DNA from: Bacteroides clarus YIT 12056
GTDB taxonomy: Bacteria; Bacteroidota; Bacteroidia; Bacteroidales; Bacteroidaceae
Length of the DNA: 64,000 bases
Direction: 5' to 3'
Assembly: GCF_900129655.1 (NCBI RefSeq)
Contig: NZ_FQWK01000004.1
Coordinates: 310,001 to 374,000, forward strand
The notes beneath the pieces are model-generated. The model saw only the letters and a list, made by a program, of their open reading frames with translations, was not told where the DNA came from and ran no database searches. Shown here piece by piece: positions 8,332-17,738 of this stretch. A program made the position numbers and the translations under genes. Each line of letters begins with the position of its first letter. Position 1 is the stretch's first letter.

Positions 8332-9561
8332 TTATCGCGGAATATCTATATAAGAATCTTTGAATCCCAGGAAGTAAAGCACTCCGTCCAGACCGATTGT
8401 GTTGATGGACTGCTTGGCATTTGCCACGACCTTAGGCTTGGCGTGGAAAGCGATACCCAATCCGGCGATACCCAGCATCGGCAAATCATTGGCGCCGTCA
8501 CCCACCGCAATGGTTTGGGCTATGTCTACTTTCTCAACTTGCGCTATCAGGCGCAGCAGTTCGGCTTTGCGCTTGCCGTCCACTACATCGCCGAGATAAC
8601 GTCCGGTCAGTTTGCCGTTCTCTATTTCCAGTTCATTGGCATAGACATAGTCGATACCGTATTTCTGCTGGAGATAACGCCCGAAATAAGTGAAACCGCC
8701 CGAAAGGATGGCAATCTTATAACCGTATTTCTTCAGAACATACATCAGGCGGTCAACACCTTCCGTAATAGGCAGGTTCTCGGCGATCTCCTGCATGACA
8801 GACTCGTCCAGGCCTTTCAGCAGAGCCACCCGCTCGCGGAAGCTTTCCGTAAAGTCTATCTCTCCACGCATGGCACGTTCCGTAATAGCCTTTACCTGCT
8901 CGCCGACACCTGCACGTATGGCCAGTTCGTCTATAACCTCGGTCTCTATCAATGTAGAGTCCATGTCAAAGCAAATAAGGCGGCGCATACGACGATACAT
9001 ATTGTCCAGCTGGAAAGAAAAGTCCATTTCCAGTTCGCTGGCCAGTTGCATCAGCTGCTCCTGCATGGCTATGCGGTCTTTAGGTGTGCCTCGTACGGAG
9101 AACTCAATACAGGCGCGTGTTTTCGTATCGCATTCATCCAGCGGAATACGTCCCGTAAGGCGCTTGATAGCATCGATATTCATACCTTGCTCCGCCAGAA
9201 TACGGGTAACCGCCGAAATCTGGCGGGCAGACAACTTACGTCCGAGCAGCGTGAGAATATAACGGTTCTTACCCTGCATGCTCACCCAGTTTTCATACTC
9301 TTGCGCCGTAATAGGATAGAAGCGGATAGTGACACCCAAAGACGATGCCTTGAAAAGCAACTCTTTCATGATAAAGCCGGAATGTTGTTCTTCCGTTTTA
9401 CATAGGATACCCAATGACAGGGTGTTATGGATGTCGGCTTGTCCGATGTCGAGAATGGTCGCATCGTACTTGGCAAGAATTTCTGTAACCGAAGCCGTCA
9501 GTCCCGGACGGTCTTCACCTGTTACGCGGATAAGAATAAGTTCTGTACTTAATGGTTGCAT
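8332..9561 (-). CDS. serB: Phosphoserine phosphatase with N-terminal ACT domains
   Basis: 409 aa from ATG 9561; the frame extends 10 codons further to a GTG, which is less likely. SerB makes L-serine from phosphoserine, the last step of the phosphorylated serine pathway. About 180 N-terminal residues form two ACT-type domains (the first begins LIRVTGEDRPG), which commonly bind amino acids. The HAD phosphatase domain has DMDSTLIETE, the SGGF motif II and GDGANDLPML. Bacteroidales SerB proteins commonly have this long ACT-HAD form. It is transcribed alone, with a terminator just downstream. Confidence 0.95.
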   Translation of the reverse strand: MQPLSTELILIRVTGEDRPGLTASVTEILAKYDATILDIGQADIHNTLSLGILCKTEEQHSGFIMKELLFKASSLGVTIRFYPITAQEYENWVSMQGKNRYILTLLGRKLSARQISAVTRILAEQGMNIDAIKRLTGRIPLDECDTKTRACIEFSVRGTPKDRIAMQEQLMQLASELEMDFSFQLDNMYRRMRRLICFDMDSTLIETEVIDELAIRAGVGEQVKAITERAMRGEIDFTESFRERVALLKGLDESVMQEIAENLPITEGVDRLMYVLKKYGYKIAILSGGFTYFGRYLQQKYGIDYVYANELEIENGKLTGRYLGDVVDGKRKAELLRLIAQVEKVDIAQTIAVGDGANDLPMLGIAGLGIAFHAKPKVVANAKQSINTIGLDGVLYFLGFKDSYIDIPR

Positions 9562-9670
9562 AAGTTGTCTATTAATAGGATAACAAGCCACAAAAGTAAG
9601 GAAAAATCTCGCCTTTTATGCTAAATAACATAAAAAAGTGCACTAAAAAAGTGAGAAAATTGCTTGTTTA

Positions 9671-9703
9671 TTTGGAAGTTACTTTAAGAATTACTTACCT
9701 TTG
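9671..9703 (+). promoter_or_regulatory. Promoter of the thioredoxin-fold gene
   Basis: TTTG at 9671-9674 and TACCTTTG at 9696-9703 are 21 bp apart, a good match to the Bacteroides -33/-7 pattern. The ATG is 135 bp downstream, leaving a long leader. Confidence 0.7.
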
Positions 9704-9707
9704 CACC

Positions 9708-9837
9708 CGATTTCAGAATTAAAGGCTTTGAGTATCAATGAATTCCTCTCATTGCAAGGTCTGAGAAGATGACGTTCCGGGAAGAAATCACTGCCAAAAA
9801 GGACAGTCCCGGATAGTATTAACCAAAATCGTGTTAC
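9708..9837 (+). promoter_or_regulatory. Long structured 5' leader
   Basis: About 130 nt separate the predicted start of transcription from the ATG at 9838. Two hairpins are visible: CAATGA/TCATTG near 9738-9755, and a longer one near 9776-9813 closed by CCGGGA/TCCCGG with an inner CTGCC/GG-A-CAG stem. No terminator U-run is present. Whether this is a cis-regulator is unknown. Confidence 0.45.
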
Positions 9838-10341
9838 ATGAAATATGTAAAATGGATTTTTGTTGTATTACTAATTGGTTCCTTGACTTCTTTTGTAGAA
9901 AAAGACAAACCGACCGGCGGTTTGAATGTGGGTGACATAGCCCCGGACTTTAAAATCCAATCTATGTCTGCCGGGCAACCGTTAGCCGAACTTTCAGACA
10001 TGAAAGGCAAATATGTGTTGCTTAGCTTTTGGGCAAGTTATGACGCGCACTCCCGGATGCAAAACGCAAGTTTGAGCAATGTGCTTCGTTCCGCTTCCCG
10101 CAATGAAAATGTGGAAATGGTTTCCGTCTCATTCGATGAGTACCAATCTATTTTTAAGGAAACTGTTCGTAAGGACCAAATAGTTACGCCCACTTGTTTC
10201 GTGGAAACTAAAGGCGAGTCCTCCGGCTTATTCAAGAAATATCGCTTAGGCCGCGGATTTACTAACTATTTATTAGATGAGAATGGTGTGATTATTGCCA
10301 AAAACATCTCTGCTGCAGAGCTTTCAGCTTACTTGAATTAA
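9838..10341 (+). CDS. TlpA/AhpC-type thioredoxin-fold protein lacking the CxxC motif
   Basis: 167 aa with an N-terminal signal or anchor segment (residues 4-20). The fold is recognisable from GDIAPDFKIQS, KGKYVLLSFWAS and the late TPTCF (cis-Pro region). At the place where thioredoxins have W-C-x-x-C, this protein has W-A-S-Y-D-A-H-S, so both redox cysteines are replaced. It probably does not act as a disulfide oxidoreductase and may instead be a binding or chaperone variant. It is a monocistronic gene with a long leader. Confidence 0.8.
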   Translation: MKYVKWIFVVLLIGSLTSFVEKDKPTGGLNVGDIAPDFKIQSMSAGQPLAELSDMKGKYVLLSFWASYDAHSRMQNASLSNVLRSASRNENVEMVSVSFDEYQSIFKETVRKDQIVTPTCFVETKGESSGLFKKYRLGRGFTNYLLDENGVIIAKNISAAELSAYLN

Positions 10342-10476
10342 GCGCTTCAATGCACAACGCTGCAACGAAGGGATTAAAGAACCTGTAAGAAGAAAGTGGG
10401 GTTTCTTCCGACAACGGGCGGTCTGTCCGCCTGAAAAGAAGGAAGAACAAAACAAAAGAGGAAATGAATACAACAA

Positions 10477-10525
10477 AAAAGCCGTCCCGCACTTGTGGAA
10501 ACACAAGAGCGGGACGGCTTCTTAT
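10477..10525. terminator. Strong terminator between convergent genes
   Basis: A 12-bp stem (AAGCCGTCCCGC/GCGGGACGGCTT) has an inner CTTGTG/CACAAG stem. The T-run is longer on the minus strand, so it mainly ends the lon-tgt-permease unit, but it can also stop plus-strand reading. Two smaller hairpins (near 10390-10410 and 10408-10423) precede it after the thioredoxin-fold gene. Confidence 0.85.
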
Positions 10526-10572
10526 TTTATAATATCCTGTGATTTGCCTTGGCGACAGCTTCCTGCAATTAC

Positions 10573-11715
10573 TTACTTCGGCGCTTTCTTATACAGGTAG
10601 AATGCTATGAATGCATAAAGCAGGTTCGGTATCCATACCGCGATGACGGGCGGCACATTACCGTTCACCGCAAATGTGGAGGCAATCGTTTGGAACAGAA
10701 TGTACGAGAAACTTAATCCCAAGCCTATACCCAGATGCAATCCCATACCGCCTTTTGTCTTTTTCGAAGAAAGAGATACACCTATCAGCGTCAGGATGAA
10801 CGAGGCGAAAGACATGGCTATACGTTTATGATATTCTATCTCGAACTCCTTGATATTGGCAAAACCACGCTGCCGTTGCCTGTCTATATACTCGCTCAGC
10901 TGAGGGCTGGTAAGCATCTCCTGCTGGTTCTTCATGATAAGGAAGTCGGCAGGCTCCATAAACAGGATGGTATCCAGCCGCTCTCCTTTGACGATACTTT
11001 CGCGCATACCGTCCATTTCACGAATCATGTAGTCTTTCACTTTCCATTTATGCACGGCTGCCGTATCGTAGGTGATGCTGCGTGCAGTGAGGTGAGACAC
11101 CAGCTGTTTGTCCTTGAACTTATCGAGTGAAAAGCGATAACCCGTTTTGCTGTAATCCTCAAAACGCTCTATATAGGCAATGACTCCCGAATCGACTTCC
11201 AACTGAATATTGCGGGCTGTGGTGGACTTACGGGGCTTATAGTATTTATCCTCGAAATTAAGTCGCGTGACGCTGCCTTTAGGAATGACGTACGAACCGA
11301 GACAGAACGTAGTGATCGCAATGATAGCCGCCGACACCATATAAGGACGCAGCATACGCTTAAAGCTCATTCCCGTAGAGAACATTGCGATAATCTCCGA
11401 GTTCTCCGCAAGCTTGGAAGTAAAGAAGATTACCGCGATAAAGACGAACAGCGGGCTGAACAGATTGGCAAAGTAGGGGATGAAGTTCATGTAGTAATCG
11501 AAGATAATGGCTTTCCACGGCGCTTCATGGGACATAAAGCGGTCCATTTTCTCGTTAAAGTCGAATACTACGGCGATGGAGATAATCAGGGCTATGGCAA
11601 ACACGTATGTTCCCAGGAACTTCTTGATGATGTACCAGTCCAGCCGCTTGAGGAACTTGTTTTTCCCGACAGGCAGTTTTATATTTTTCAGTATCTTCCG
11701 GTCAATCTTGCTCAT
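10573..11715 (-). CDS. LptF/LptG-family (YjgP/YjgQ) LPS export permease
   Basis: 380 aa from ATG 11715. That start overlaps the tgt stop as ATGA, which decides it over the longer frame. It has about three N-terminal transmembrane helices (starting around residue 25), a soluble beta-jellyroll middle, and three C-terminal helices, the standard layout of LptF/LptG. These proteins form the inner-membrane part of the LPS exporter with LptB. Only one of the pair is present here, and whether it is LptF or LptG cannot be told by eye. It is the last gene of the lon-tgt-permease unit. Confidence 0.88.
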   Translation of the reverse strand: MSKIDRKILKNIKLPVGKNKFLKRLDWYIIKKFLGTYVFAIALIISIAVVFDFNEKMDRFMSHEAPWKAIIFDYYMNFIPYFANLFSPLFVFIAVIFFTSKLAENSEIIAMFSTGMSFKRMLRPYMVSAAIIAITTFCLGSYVIPKGSVTRLNFEDKYYKPRKSTTARNIQLEVDSGVIAYIERFEDYSKTGYRFSLDKFKDKQLVSHLTARSITYDTAAVHKWKVKDYMIREMDGMRESIVKGERLDTILFMEPADFLIMKNQQEMLTSPQLSEYIDRQRQRGFANIKEFEIEYHKRIAMSFASFILTLIGVSLSSKKTKGGMGLHLGIGLGLSFSYILFQTIASTFAVNGNVPPVIAVWIPNLLYAFIAFYLYKKAPK

Positions 11716-12842
11716 AATCTTGTCGATACACGTTGTACCATCATCGGTTTCCATGTAGAGAAATCACCGGCGATAATATGCTTGCGGGCTTCACCGACAA
11801 GCCAGAGGTAAAACGCCAGATTGTGAATGGAAGCAATCTGCATGGCCAGCAACTCCTGCGCATGGAACAGATGGCGCAGATAGGCCTTACTATATAATGT
11901 ATCTACGTAAGATGCGCCGTCCGCCTCAATAGGAGAGAAATCGGTTTCCCATTTCTTATTACGCATATTGATGATACCGTCTTTGGTGAACAGCATACCG
12001 TTACGTCCGTTGCGTGTAGGCATCACGCAGTCGAACATGTCAACTCCGCGTTCGATGCCTTCCAGAATGTTCACAGGCGTACCTACCCCCATCAGATAAC
12101 GGGGTTTGTCTTTCGGAAGAATCTCATTCACCAACTCTATCATTTCGTACATCTTCTCCGTAGGTTCACCTACGGCCAGACCGCCGATTGCATTACCCTC
12201 GGCTCCTTTAGAGGCTATGAACTCCGCCGACCGTTTACGCAGGTCGGGATAGACACATCCTTGCACAATAGGGAAAAGCGCCTGATGATAACCGTACTTG
12301 GGCTCCGTTTCGTTGAATCGCGTGATGCAACGGTCCAGCCAACGGTGCGTCATTTCCATCGACTTCTTGGCATAGGCATATTCCGCATCGCCCGGAGTAC
12401 ATTCGTCAAACGCCATCATTATGTCCGCTCCGATAGTACGCTCGATGTCCATTACCCTCTCCGGAGTGAAGACATGCTTGCTTCCGTCGATGTGCGAACG
12501 GAACTCGGCGCCTTCTTCGCGCAGCTTGCGGATACCCGCCAATGAAAAGACCTGGAAACCGCCGCTATCGGTCAGCATCGGACGGTCAAAGCCGTTGAAC
12601 TTATGCAGTCCGCCGGCTTTCTCTATAACATCCAATCCGGGACGCAAATAAAGATGATAGGTATTCCCTAATATAATCTGCGCCTTTATATCTTCTTTCA
12701 ATTCTGTCAGATGCACGCCTTTTACGGTTCCCAACGTACCTACCGGCATAAAGATGGGAGTTTCAATCTGCCCATGGTCAGTGGTAATCAAACCTGCACG
12801 CGCATTCGTCTTACTGTCTGTGTACTGTAACTCAAATGTCAT
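11712..12842 (-). CDS. tgt: tRNA-guanine transglycosylase
   Basis: 376 aa. It exchanges guanine-34 for a queuine precursor in tRNAs with GUN anticodons. Signatures are DSGGFQVFSL with the catalytic Asp, GGLAVGEP, and DCVMPTRNGRNG with the nucleophile region. The C-terminal zinc site, normally C-x-C-x2-C plus His, is not present: the corresponding stretch reads ADGASYVDTLYSKAYLRHL, although the following IHNL is kept. I think this is shared by many Bacteroidetes Tgt proteins. It begins 5 bp after lon. Confidence 0.94.
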   Translation of the reverse strand: MTFELQYTDSKTNARAGLITTDHGQIETPIFMPVGTLGTVKGVHLTELKEDIKAQIILGNTYHLYLRPGLDVIEKAGGLHKFNGFDRPMLTDSGGFQVFSLAGIRKLREEGAEFRSHIDGSKHVFTPERVMDIERTIGADIMMAFDECTPGDAEYAYAKKSMEMTHRWLDRCITRFNETEPKYGYHQALFPIVQGCVYPDLRKRSAEFIASKGAEGNAIGGLAVGEPTEKMYEMIELVNEILPKDKPRYLMGVGTPVNILEGIERGVDMFDCVMPTRNGRNGMLFTKDGIINMRNKKWETDFSPIEADGASYVDTLYSKAYLRHLFHAQELLAMQIASIHNLAFYLWLVGEARKHIIAGDFSTWKPMMVQRVSTRL

Positions 12843-12847
12843 TCTTC

Positions 12848-15319
12848 TTACTTTTCTATCTTTTCTTTTTTAACGGACAAGTCGATGGCATCAGCTACCT
12901 TTTCATCAGTCAGCGCAATGGCAAACACCTCTTTTACGTCTTTCACATAGTGGAAAGTCAGTCCTTTCAGATAAATTTCCTGTATCTCTTCAATGTTCTT
13001 ACGGTTCTCGTCGCTGAGGATAATCTCCTTGATGCCGGCACGTTTGGCAGCCAGAATCTTTTCTTTGATGCCACCGACGGGAAGCACCTTTCCACGGAGC
13101 GTGATTTCGCCCGTCATGGCAAGGTTGGCTTTTACTTTTCTCTGCGTAAGTGCGGATGCCAGCGAAGTAGCCATCGTTATACCTGCCGACGGACCATCCT
13201 TGGGAATAGCCCCTTCGGGAACATGAACATGGATATTCCAGTTGTCGAAAATATCTTCATCGAGATTCAGCAACGAAGCATGCGCCTTAATGTACTCCAG
13301 CGCCAGCATAGCCGACTCTTTCATTACATCACCCAAGTTTCCGGTCAGCGTCAGGCGGCCGCCTTTGCCGCGACTGAGACTGGTTTCGACGAACAGAATC
13401 TCACCGCCGACAGCAGTCCACGCCAAGCCGGTAACCACACCGGCATATTCATTGCCTTGATACTTGTCGCGCGTATATTCGGGAGCGCCCAGGAATTCGT
13501 ACAAATCGCCCGGCTTAATTTCGGTCTTTGCGAAATAACCGTCCGTAGCATATTGACGAGCCGATTTACGCAGAATCTTTCCAATCTTCTTCTCCAACTC
13601 ACGCACACCGCTTTCACGGGTATAAGACTCTATGATCGCTTCCAGCGTATTCTTGGGAATCTTGATATCGTTTTTCTTCATACCGTTTGCTTCCAACTCT
13701 TTGGGAACCAAATGGCGACGGGCAATCTCTATCTTTTCTTCGGTGATATAACCGCTTACTTCAATCAACTCCATGCGGTCGAGCAACGGTCCGGGAATCG
13801 TATTCAGATTATTGGCGGTAGCAATGAACATTACTTTCGACAAATCATAATCCACATCCAGGAAGTTGTCGTGGAACGTAGTATTCTGCTCCGGGTCGAG
13901 TACTTCGAGCAGAGCGGAAGAGGGGTCTCCCTGACGGTCGGCGCTCACCTTGTCTATCTCATCCAATATAAATACCGGATTTGAAGAACCGGCTTTAATC
14001 AAACTTTTGATGATGCGTCCCGGCATCGCTCCGATATAAGTCTTGCGATGTCCGCGTATTTCGGCTTCATCGTGCACGCCACCCAAAGACATACGGATAT
14101 ACTTCCGCTTCAAAGCAGCCGCAATAGAACGCCCCAAAGAGGTTTTACCCACACCCGGAGGGCCATACAGGCAAATGATAGGCGACTTCATGTCTCCCTT
14201 CAACTTCAATACGGCGAGGTGTTCCAATATACGCTCCTTTACTTTCTCCAAACCGTAATGGTCTTTATTCAACGTCTTCTCGGCATTGGTCAGGTTCAGA
14301 TTATCCGTTGTATAAACGCCCCACGGCAGACTCATCATGGTTTGCAGATAGTTCAGTTGTACACTGTAATCGGGCGATTGCGGATGCATGCGCTCCAACT
14401 TATCCACTTCTTTCAGGAAGGTGCTTTTTACTTCTTCATTCCATTTTATGGTTTCCGCTTTTTTACGCATCTCTTCCAATTCCTGCTCCTGGCTGCCGCC
14501 CCCCAGTTCATCCTGAATGGTTTTAATCTGCTGTTGCAAGAAATACTCGCGTTGCTGCTGGTCTATATCCTCGCGGGCGCGCATCTGGATAGATTCCTTG
14601 ATTTCGGCGAGCTGAACTTCCCGGTTCAGAATTTCGAGCAAACGATAGGTGCGGGCACGCAATGCGTCAATGCGCAGCAACTCTATCTTTTCATCCTTCT
14701 TCAAGGGCAGGTTGGTGCAGATAAAGTCCACCAGAAACATCGGGTTGGTAATGTTCTTGATGGCAAATGCAGAATCCTGCGGAAACATATCCGAAGATTT
14801 GATATAGCGTACGGTCAAATCTTTGCACGCTTCTACCAATGCCTGGAACTCCTTATCGTCTTTTGCGGGAATTTCCTCATTAAGCGTGCTTACACGTCCT
14901 TTCAAATATGGAGTAACTTCCGTTATCTCTTTCAATTCAATGCGCTTGGAGCCTTGCAGGATAACGGTAGTCGTCTGATCCGGCATTTCCAACACACGGA
15001 CAATCTTGGCAACCGTACCTATTGTATGCAGGTCCTCAAACAAAGGCGTTTCCGTATCAGCTACTTTCTGACACACCACGGCGATATATGTACCTTTCTT
15101 TTCTGCCTCACGCACCAATTTCAGGGAAGATTTTCTTCCGACAGACACCGGCATAAACACACCCGGAAACAAAACCATGTTCCGCAGAGGTAATACCGGC
15201 AGGATTTCATCAACCTCAATATCCATCAATTGTTCTTCATTCCCCTCAAAATCAGCAATTACAGAAAACGCATTTTCATTCCTATCTTCGATATCACTCA
15301 AGTAATTTCTTTTCTTCAT
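12848..15319 (-). CDS. lon: ATP-dependent Lon protease
   Basis: 823 aa. It is a cytosolic AAA+ protease that degrades misfolded and regulatory proteins. Domains in order: N-terminal substrate domain (to about 250), coiled coil with Gln-rich helix, AAA+ module with GPPGVGKTS and FILDEIDK, and protease domain with the catalytic Ser in [10 protein letters not shown] and a later Lys. It is the first gene of a three-gene unit with tgt and the LptF/G-type permease. Confidence 0.97.
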   Translation of the reverse strand: MKKRNYLSDIEDRNENAFSVIADFEGNEEQLMDIEVDEILPVLPLRNMVLFPGVFMPVSVGRKSSLKLVREAEKKGTYIAVVCQKVADTETPLFEDLHTIGTVAKIVRVLEMPDQTTTVILQGSKRIELKEITEVTPYLKGRVSTLNEEIPAKDDKEFQALVEACKDLTVRYIKSSDMFPQDSAFAIKNITNPMFLVDFICTNLPLKKDEKIELLRIDALRARTYRLLEILNREVQLAEIKESIQMRAREDIDQQQREYFLQQQIKTIQDELGGGSQEQELEEMRKKAETIKWNEEVKSTFLKEVDKLERMHPQSPDYSVQLNYLQTMMSLPWGVYTTDNLNLTNAEKTLNKDHYGLEKVKERILEHLAVLKLKGDMKSPIICLYGPPGVGKTSLGRSIAAALKRKYIRMSLGGVHDEAEIRGHRKTYIGAMPGRIIKSLIKAGSSNPVFILDEIDKVSADRQGDPSSALLEVLDPEQNTTFHDNFLDVDYDLSKVMFIATANNLNTIPGPLLDRMELIEVSGYITEEKIEIARRHLVPKELEANGMKKNDIKIPKNTLEAIIESYTRESGVRELEKKIGKILRKSARQYATDGYFAKTEIKPGDLYEFLGAPEYTRDKYQGNEYAGVVTGLAWTAVGGEILFVETSLSRGKGGRLTLTGNLGDVMKESAMLALEYIKAHASLLNLDEDIFDNWNIHVHVPEGAIPKDGPSAGITMATSLASALTQRKVKANLAMTGEITLRGKVLPVGGIKEKILAAKRAGIKEIILSDENRKNIEEIQEIYLKGLTFHYVKDVKEVFAIALTDEKVADAIDLSVKKEKIEK

Positions 15320-15367
15320 CTCATTCTTTTTAGTTTATGTCATATTGGCAGGCCAATAAGGCGTCTG

Positions 15368-15375
15368 CAAAGTTA
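15368..15375 (-). promoter_or_regulatory. -7 box of the lon-tgt-permease unit
   Basis: TAACTTTG on the minus strand matches TAnnTTTG about 50 bp upstream of the lon ATG. Confidence 0.5.
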
Positions 15376-15489
15376 GCTATTTCTTCTATTAAATAGGCGT
15401 TCCTTTCTTTAAAAAGACAAAAACGATGCCAAAATTGCCGCTATTTTGGCGGCTTTGATTATTTTTGAGTCCGATTAACAAAAACAAAT

Positions 15490-16200
15490 ATGCCGAATCC
15501 TTATTTCCAGTTCAAACAATTTACCGTCCGGCACGACAAATGCGCCATGAAAATAGGTACAGACGGAGTGCTATTAGGGGCGTGGGCTCCGGTTCAAGAT
15601 GCTAAACGAATTCTTGATGTAGGAGCGGGTAGTGGTCTAATATCCTTACAATTAGCGCAGCGTAATCCGGAAGCCGCAATTACCTCTGTCGAAATAGACC
15701 CGGCAGCGGCGGCGCAAGCCCAAGAGAATATTCAATCGTCCCCCTGGAGCCATCGGATGGAAGTGGTATGCTGTGACTTCCGCAAGTATCATCCGGAAGA
15801 CAGATTCGACCTGATTGTTTCCAACCCACCTTATTTTGTCGATGCCCTGAAATGCCCGGACAATCAGCGCTGCATGGCACGGCACACGAGTGAACTGAGC
15901 TATGAATTGCTCTTCGGACATTCGGCGCATTTCTTATCGGAACGGGGAAGTATAAGCATTATCATTCCGGCGGAAGTTGAAAAGACGGTGGTTGATACAG
16001 CCTGGAAGTATAATTTTCATCCACATCGCCGCTTGTATGTTTTTACCAAACCCGGAAAACCTTGCCGGCGCGTGTTATTGACTTTCGGTTATCAGGATGT
16101 ACCATGTATCGAGGACAGTCTTTACATAGAAGGAGAGAAGCACGGACAGTTTACCCCGGAGTACATCGCCCTGACCAAAGACTTTTATTTGAGAATGTAA
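15490..16200 (+). CDS. trmN6: tRNA1(Val) (adenine37-N6)-methyltransferase
   Basis: 236 aa SAM-dependent methyltransferase. Motif I is DVGAGSGLI, and the catalytic motif IV is NPPY (in VSNPPYFVDA), typical of N6-adenine or N-glutamine methylation. The N-terminal FQFKQFTVRHDKCAMKIGTDGVLLG block is characteristic of TrmN6/YfiC. It transcribes away from lon. A 22-bp-period repeat array starts 10 bp after its stop codon. Confidence 0.92.
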   Translation: MPNPYFQFKQFTVRHDKCAMKIGTDGVLLGAWAPVQDAKRILDVGAGSGLISLQLAQRNPEAAITSVEIDPAAAAQAQENIQSSPWSHRMEVVCCDFRKYHPEDRFDLIVSNPPYFVDALKCPDNQRCMARHTSELSYELLFGHSAHFLSERGSISIIIPAEVEKTVVDTAWKYNFHPHRRLYVFTKPGKPCRRVLLTFGYQDVPCIEDSLYIEGEKHGQFTPEYIALTKDFYLRM

Positions 16201-16209
16201 GCTGTGTAA

Positions 16210-16319
16210 ATTCGTCTTGCGGAATGAATATATTCATCCTGAGAGACGGATATATTTGTCTTGTGAGACGAATTAATTCGTCTCGGGAGATGGTTTTATT
16301 TATCTCACGAGGCAATTCC
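16210..16319. repeat. 22-bp-period dyad array, ATTCGTC/GACGAAT arms
   Basis: Five units begin at 16210, 16232, 16254, 16276 and 16298, an exact 22-bp step. Arms are ATTYRTC and GAYGRAT-like, separated by about 6 variable bases, with 2 bases between units. GACGAATTAATTCGTC at the third/fourth unit junction is a perfect palindrome. The period matches the GGTAC arrays but the arm sequence is unrelated. It sits between trmN6 and the old tRNA-Pro terminator. Confidence 0.85.
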
Positions 16320-16445
16320 TTATATAGCAAAAGAACAAGGATTCACCCGCTAACCCGTATAAACAGGTGTGTGGAAGGTGAAGGGCAAAAGTACAAACCC
16401 TGTTTATTTATGTATAATCCATCGTCATCGGAGAGTATCTATGAT

Positions 16446-16484
16446 ACAAAAAAACGAGCCACTGAAATTCAGTGGCTCGTTTTT
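16446..16484 (-). terminator. Original tRNA-Pro terminator, now displaced
   Basis: The stem ACGAGCCACTGAA/TTCAGTGGCTCGT is followed on the minus strand by a T7 run. It directly abuts the truncated tRNA-Pro copy, so before integration it would have terminated the tRNA transcript. Confidence 0.85.
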
Positions 16485-16538
16485 GTCGGGGTAGCGGGAT
16501 TCGAACCCACGACCCCCTGCTCCCAAAGCAGGTGCGCT
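16485..16538. repeat. Left att repeat (3' fragment of tRNA-Pro)
   Basis: 54 bp identical to 23730-23783. It covers the tRNA 3' half, including the anticodon arm and T arm, but lacks the 5' D-arm and acceptor strand, so it cannot make a tRNA. Confidence 0.92.
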
Positions 16539-16892
16539 TATGCTATTATTGACATCGTTTAATAGATTATCTATAAGTCAATTAACTTACATCTGCTTTC
16601 CTACTGAATTAAAGCGGTTGACATCTTGGTTGAATTTGATAACCAAACAAGAAGTATTGAACAATAAGTTTATAATCTCTCTATGGCTTGATGCCATATT
16701 GGTAATATAATAATCCATTCTAAGCGAGCAACATTATTGTTGCACTTTATTCTTCGGGTATGAATTTGCCGCTTCTCCATATGAAGAAGAATGTTTCAAG
16801 ATTCGTACCCATTATAAACAAAGCGGTATAAGAGTTTCCTCCGATACCGCTTATAGTATAATAAGAATCTATTTGCCTTTATATTAGTTTCA
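16539..16892. other. Left arm of the element, non-coding
   Basis: No credible gene. At 16616-16633 lies GGTTGACATCTTGGTTGA, an 18-bp sequence also found at 23625-23642 near the other end, a candidate integrase arm-type site. ATTATCTATAAGTCAA near 16566 resembles ATTATCTAAGTCAA near 23644. A small GCAACA/TGTTGC hairpin is near 16727. A terminator for the lipoprotein gene lies at 16821-16852. Confidence 0.65.
16821..16852 (-). terminator. Probable terminator of the element lipoprotein gene
   Basis: A perfect 9-bp stem AAGCGGTAT/ATACCGCTT with a 14-nt loop lies 41 bp past the lipoprotein stop. The T-run is short, so termination strength is uncertain. Confidence 0.55.
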
Positions 16893-17738
16893 TTACCAAA
16901 TGATAGAAATATTATTATTAGTGGAACTATGTTCTGATTGAATAGACAATAAGGTAGGGAATCCATTTGCATTTAGCGTCCATGCAAAATTGGTTATGTC
17001 CTCATAAGAGTCGGATTCATAAGTTAGTTTTAAAGGTAAATGCTTGGTTGCTTTTCCTAATAGTCCAGCATAATAGGCAAACCACATTTCATCCATGTCA
17101 ATTCCTAATGTCTTATCATAGAACATGAGGCATCCTTTGTTCTCAATTGGGGTGTTCACTGCTGCATCTGAGGTGTAGTCTATGGTGTAAATGGACGAAA
17201 CCTCTGGTTCATCTGCTGATACGGTGGACGTTTTAATAATGTCACCGTCTTGATAGGTAATAGTCGTGGTTTCATTTCCACCTTCTGAACGTTTCATAGA
17301 TAGTAAGTTGCCTTCTGCGGTGTATGTGAAATCCCAAGTCTCTAAATCACCGTCTTCTTCTGTTTCATCACAATGCTTTATAAAACCATTGTCACCTATT
17401 TCCATTTTGAAGATGAATGTTTCTTCATATTCTCCTCCTGTATCTTCTGTTAATTCCACTATTACAAGCTGATTGGGAAGTCCTGCTCTTGTTGTTACAG
17501 TGGTAGGATATTTAAAGATAGCAACCGCATCATCTGTTTCAATCTTAGAAACTAAACCTGATGCATCTTGGGTGATTTTCATATCAGAAACTTGTTTAGG
17601 CATTCCATTCACAAATACCTTTTGAGGATTGATACTACTGTTAGCATTGTTCTCATCATCATCGTCATCACAAGCTGTAAAGTTTACAGCGCACAAGACC
17701 ATTAATAAGGTCGTTCCAATTAATCTAAGTGTTCTCAT
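16893..17738 (-). CDS. Cargo lipoprotein, DUF4595-like
   Basis: 281 aa. The signal peptide ends in a lipobox with Cys23 followed by five Asp, so it is probably lipidated and may be surface exposed; acidic residues after the Cys are part of the Bacteroidetes lipoprotein export signal. The mature part is beta-rich with repeated Thr/Tyr strand patterns such as YTAEGNLLSM, resembling DUF4595 proteins. It is the only non-recombination gene of the element besides the helicase, so it is the candidate cargo. A promoter about 310 bp upstream implies a long structured leader. Confidence 0.75.
   Translation of the reverse strand: MRTLRLIGTTLLMVLCAVNFTACDDDDDENNANSSINPQKVFVNGMPKQVSDMKITQDASGLVSKIETDDAVAIFKYPTTVTTRAGLPNQLVIVELTEDTGGEYEETFIFKMEIGDNGFIKHCDETEEDGDLETWDFTYTAEGNLLSMKRSEGGNETTTITYQDGDIIKTSTVSADEPEVSSIYTIDYTSDAAVNTPIENKGCLMFYDKTLGIDMDEMWFAYYAGLLGKATKHLPLKLTYESDSYEDITNFAWTLNANGFPTLLSIQSEHSSTNNNISIIW

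Noticed and set aside
12836..15193. Long plus-strand open frames opposite lon
   Set aside because: They are antisense shadows of a well-conserved lon gene and translate to low-quality sequence.
16485..16538. Second functional tRNA-Pro
   Set aside because: Only the 3' portion is present; the D arm and 5' acceptor strand are missing. It is an att copy.
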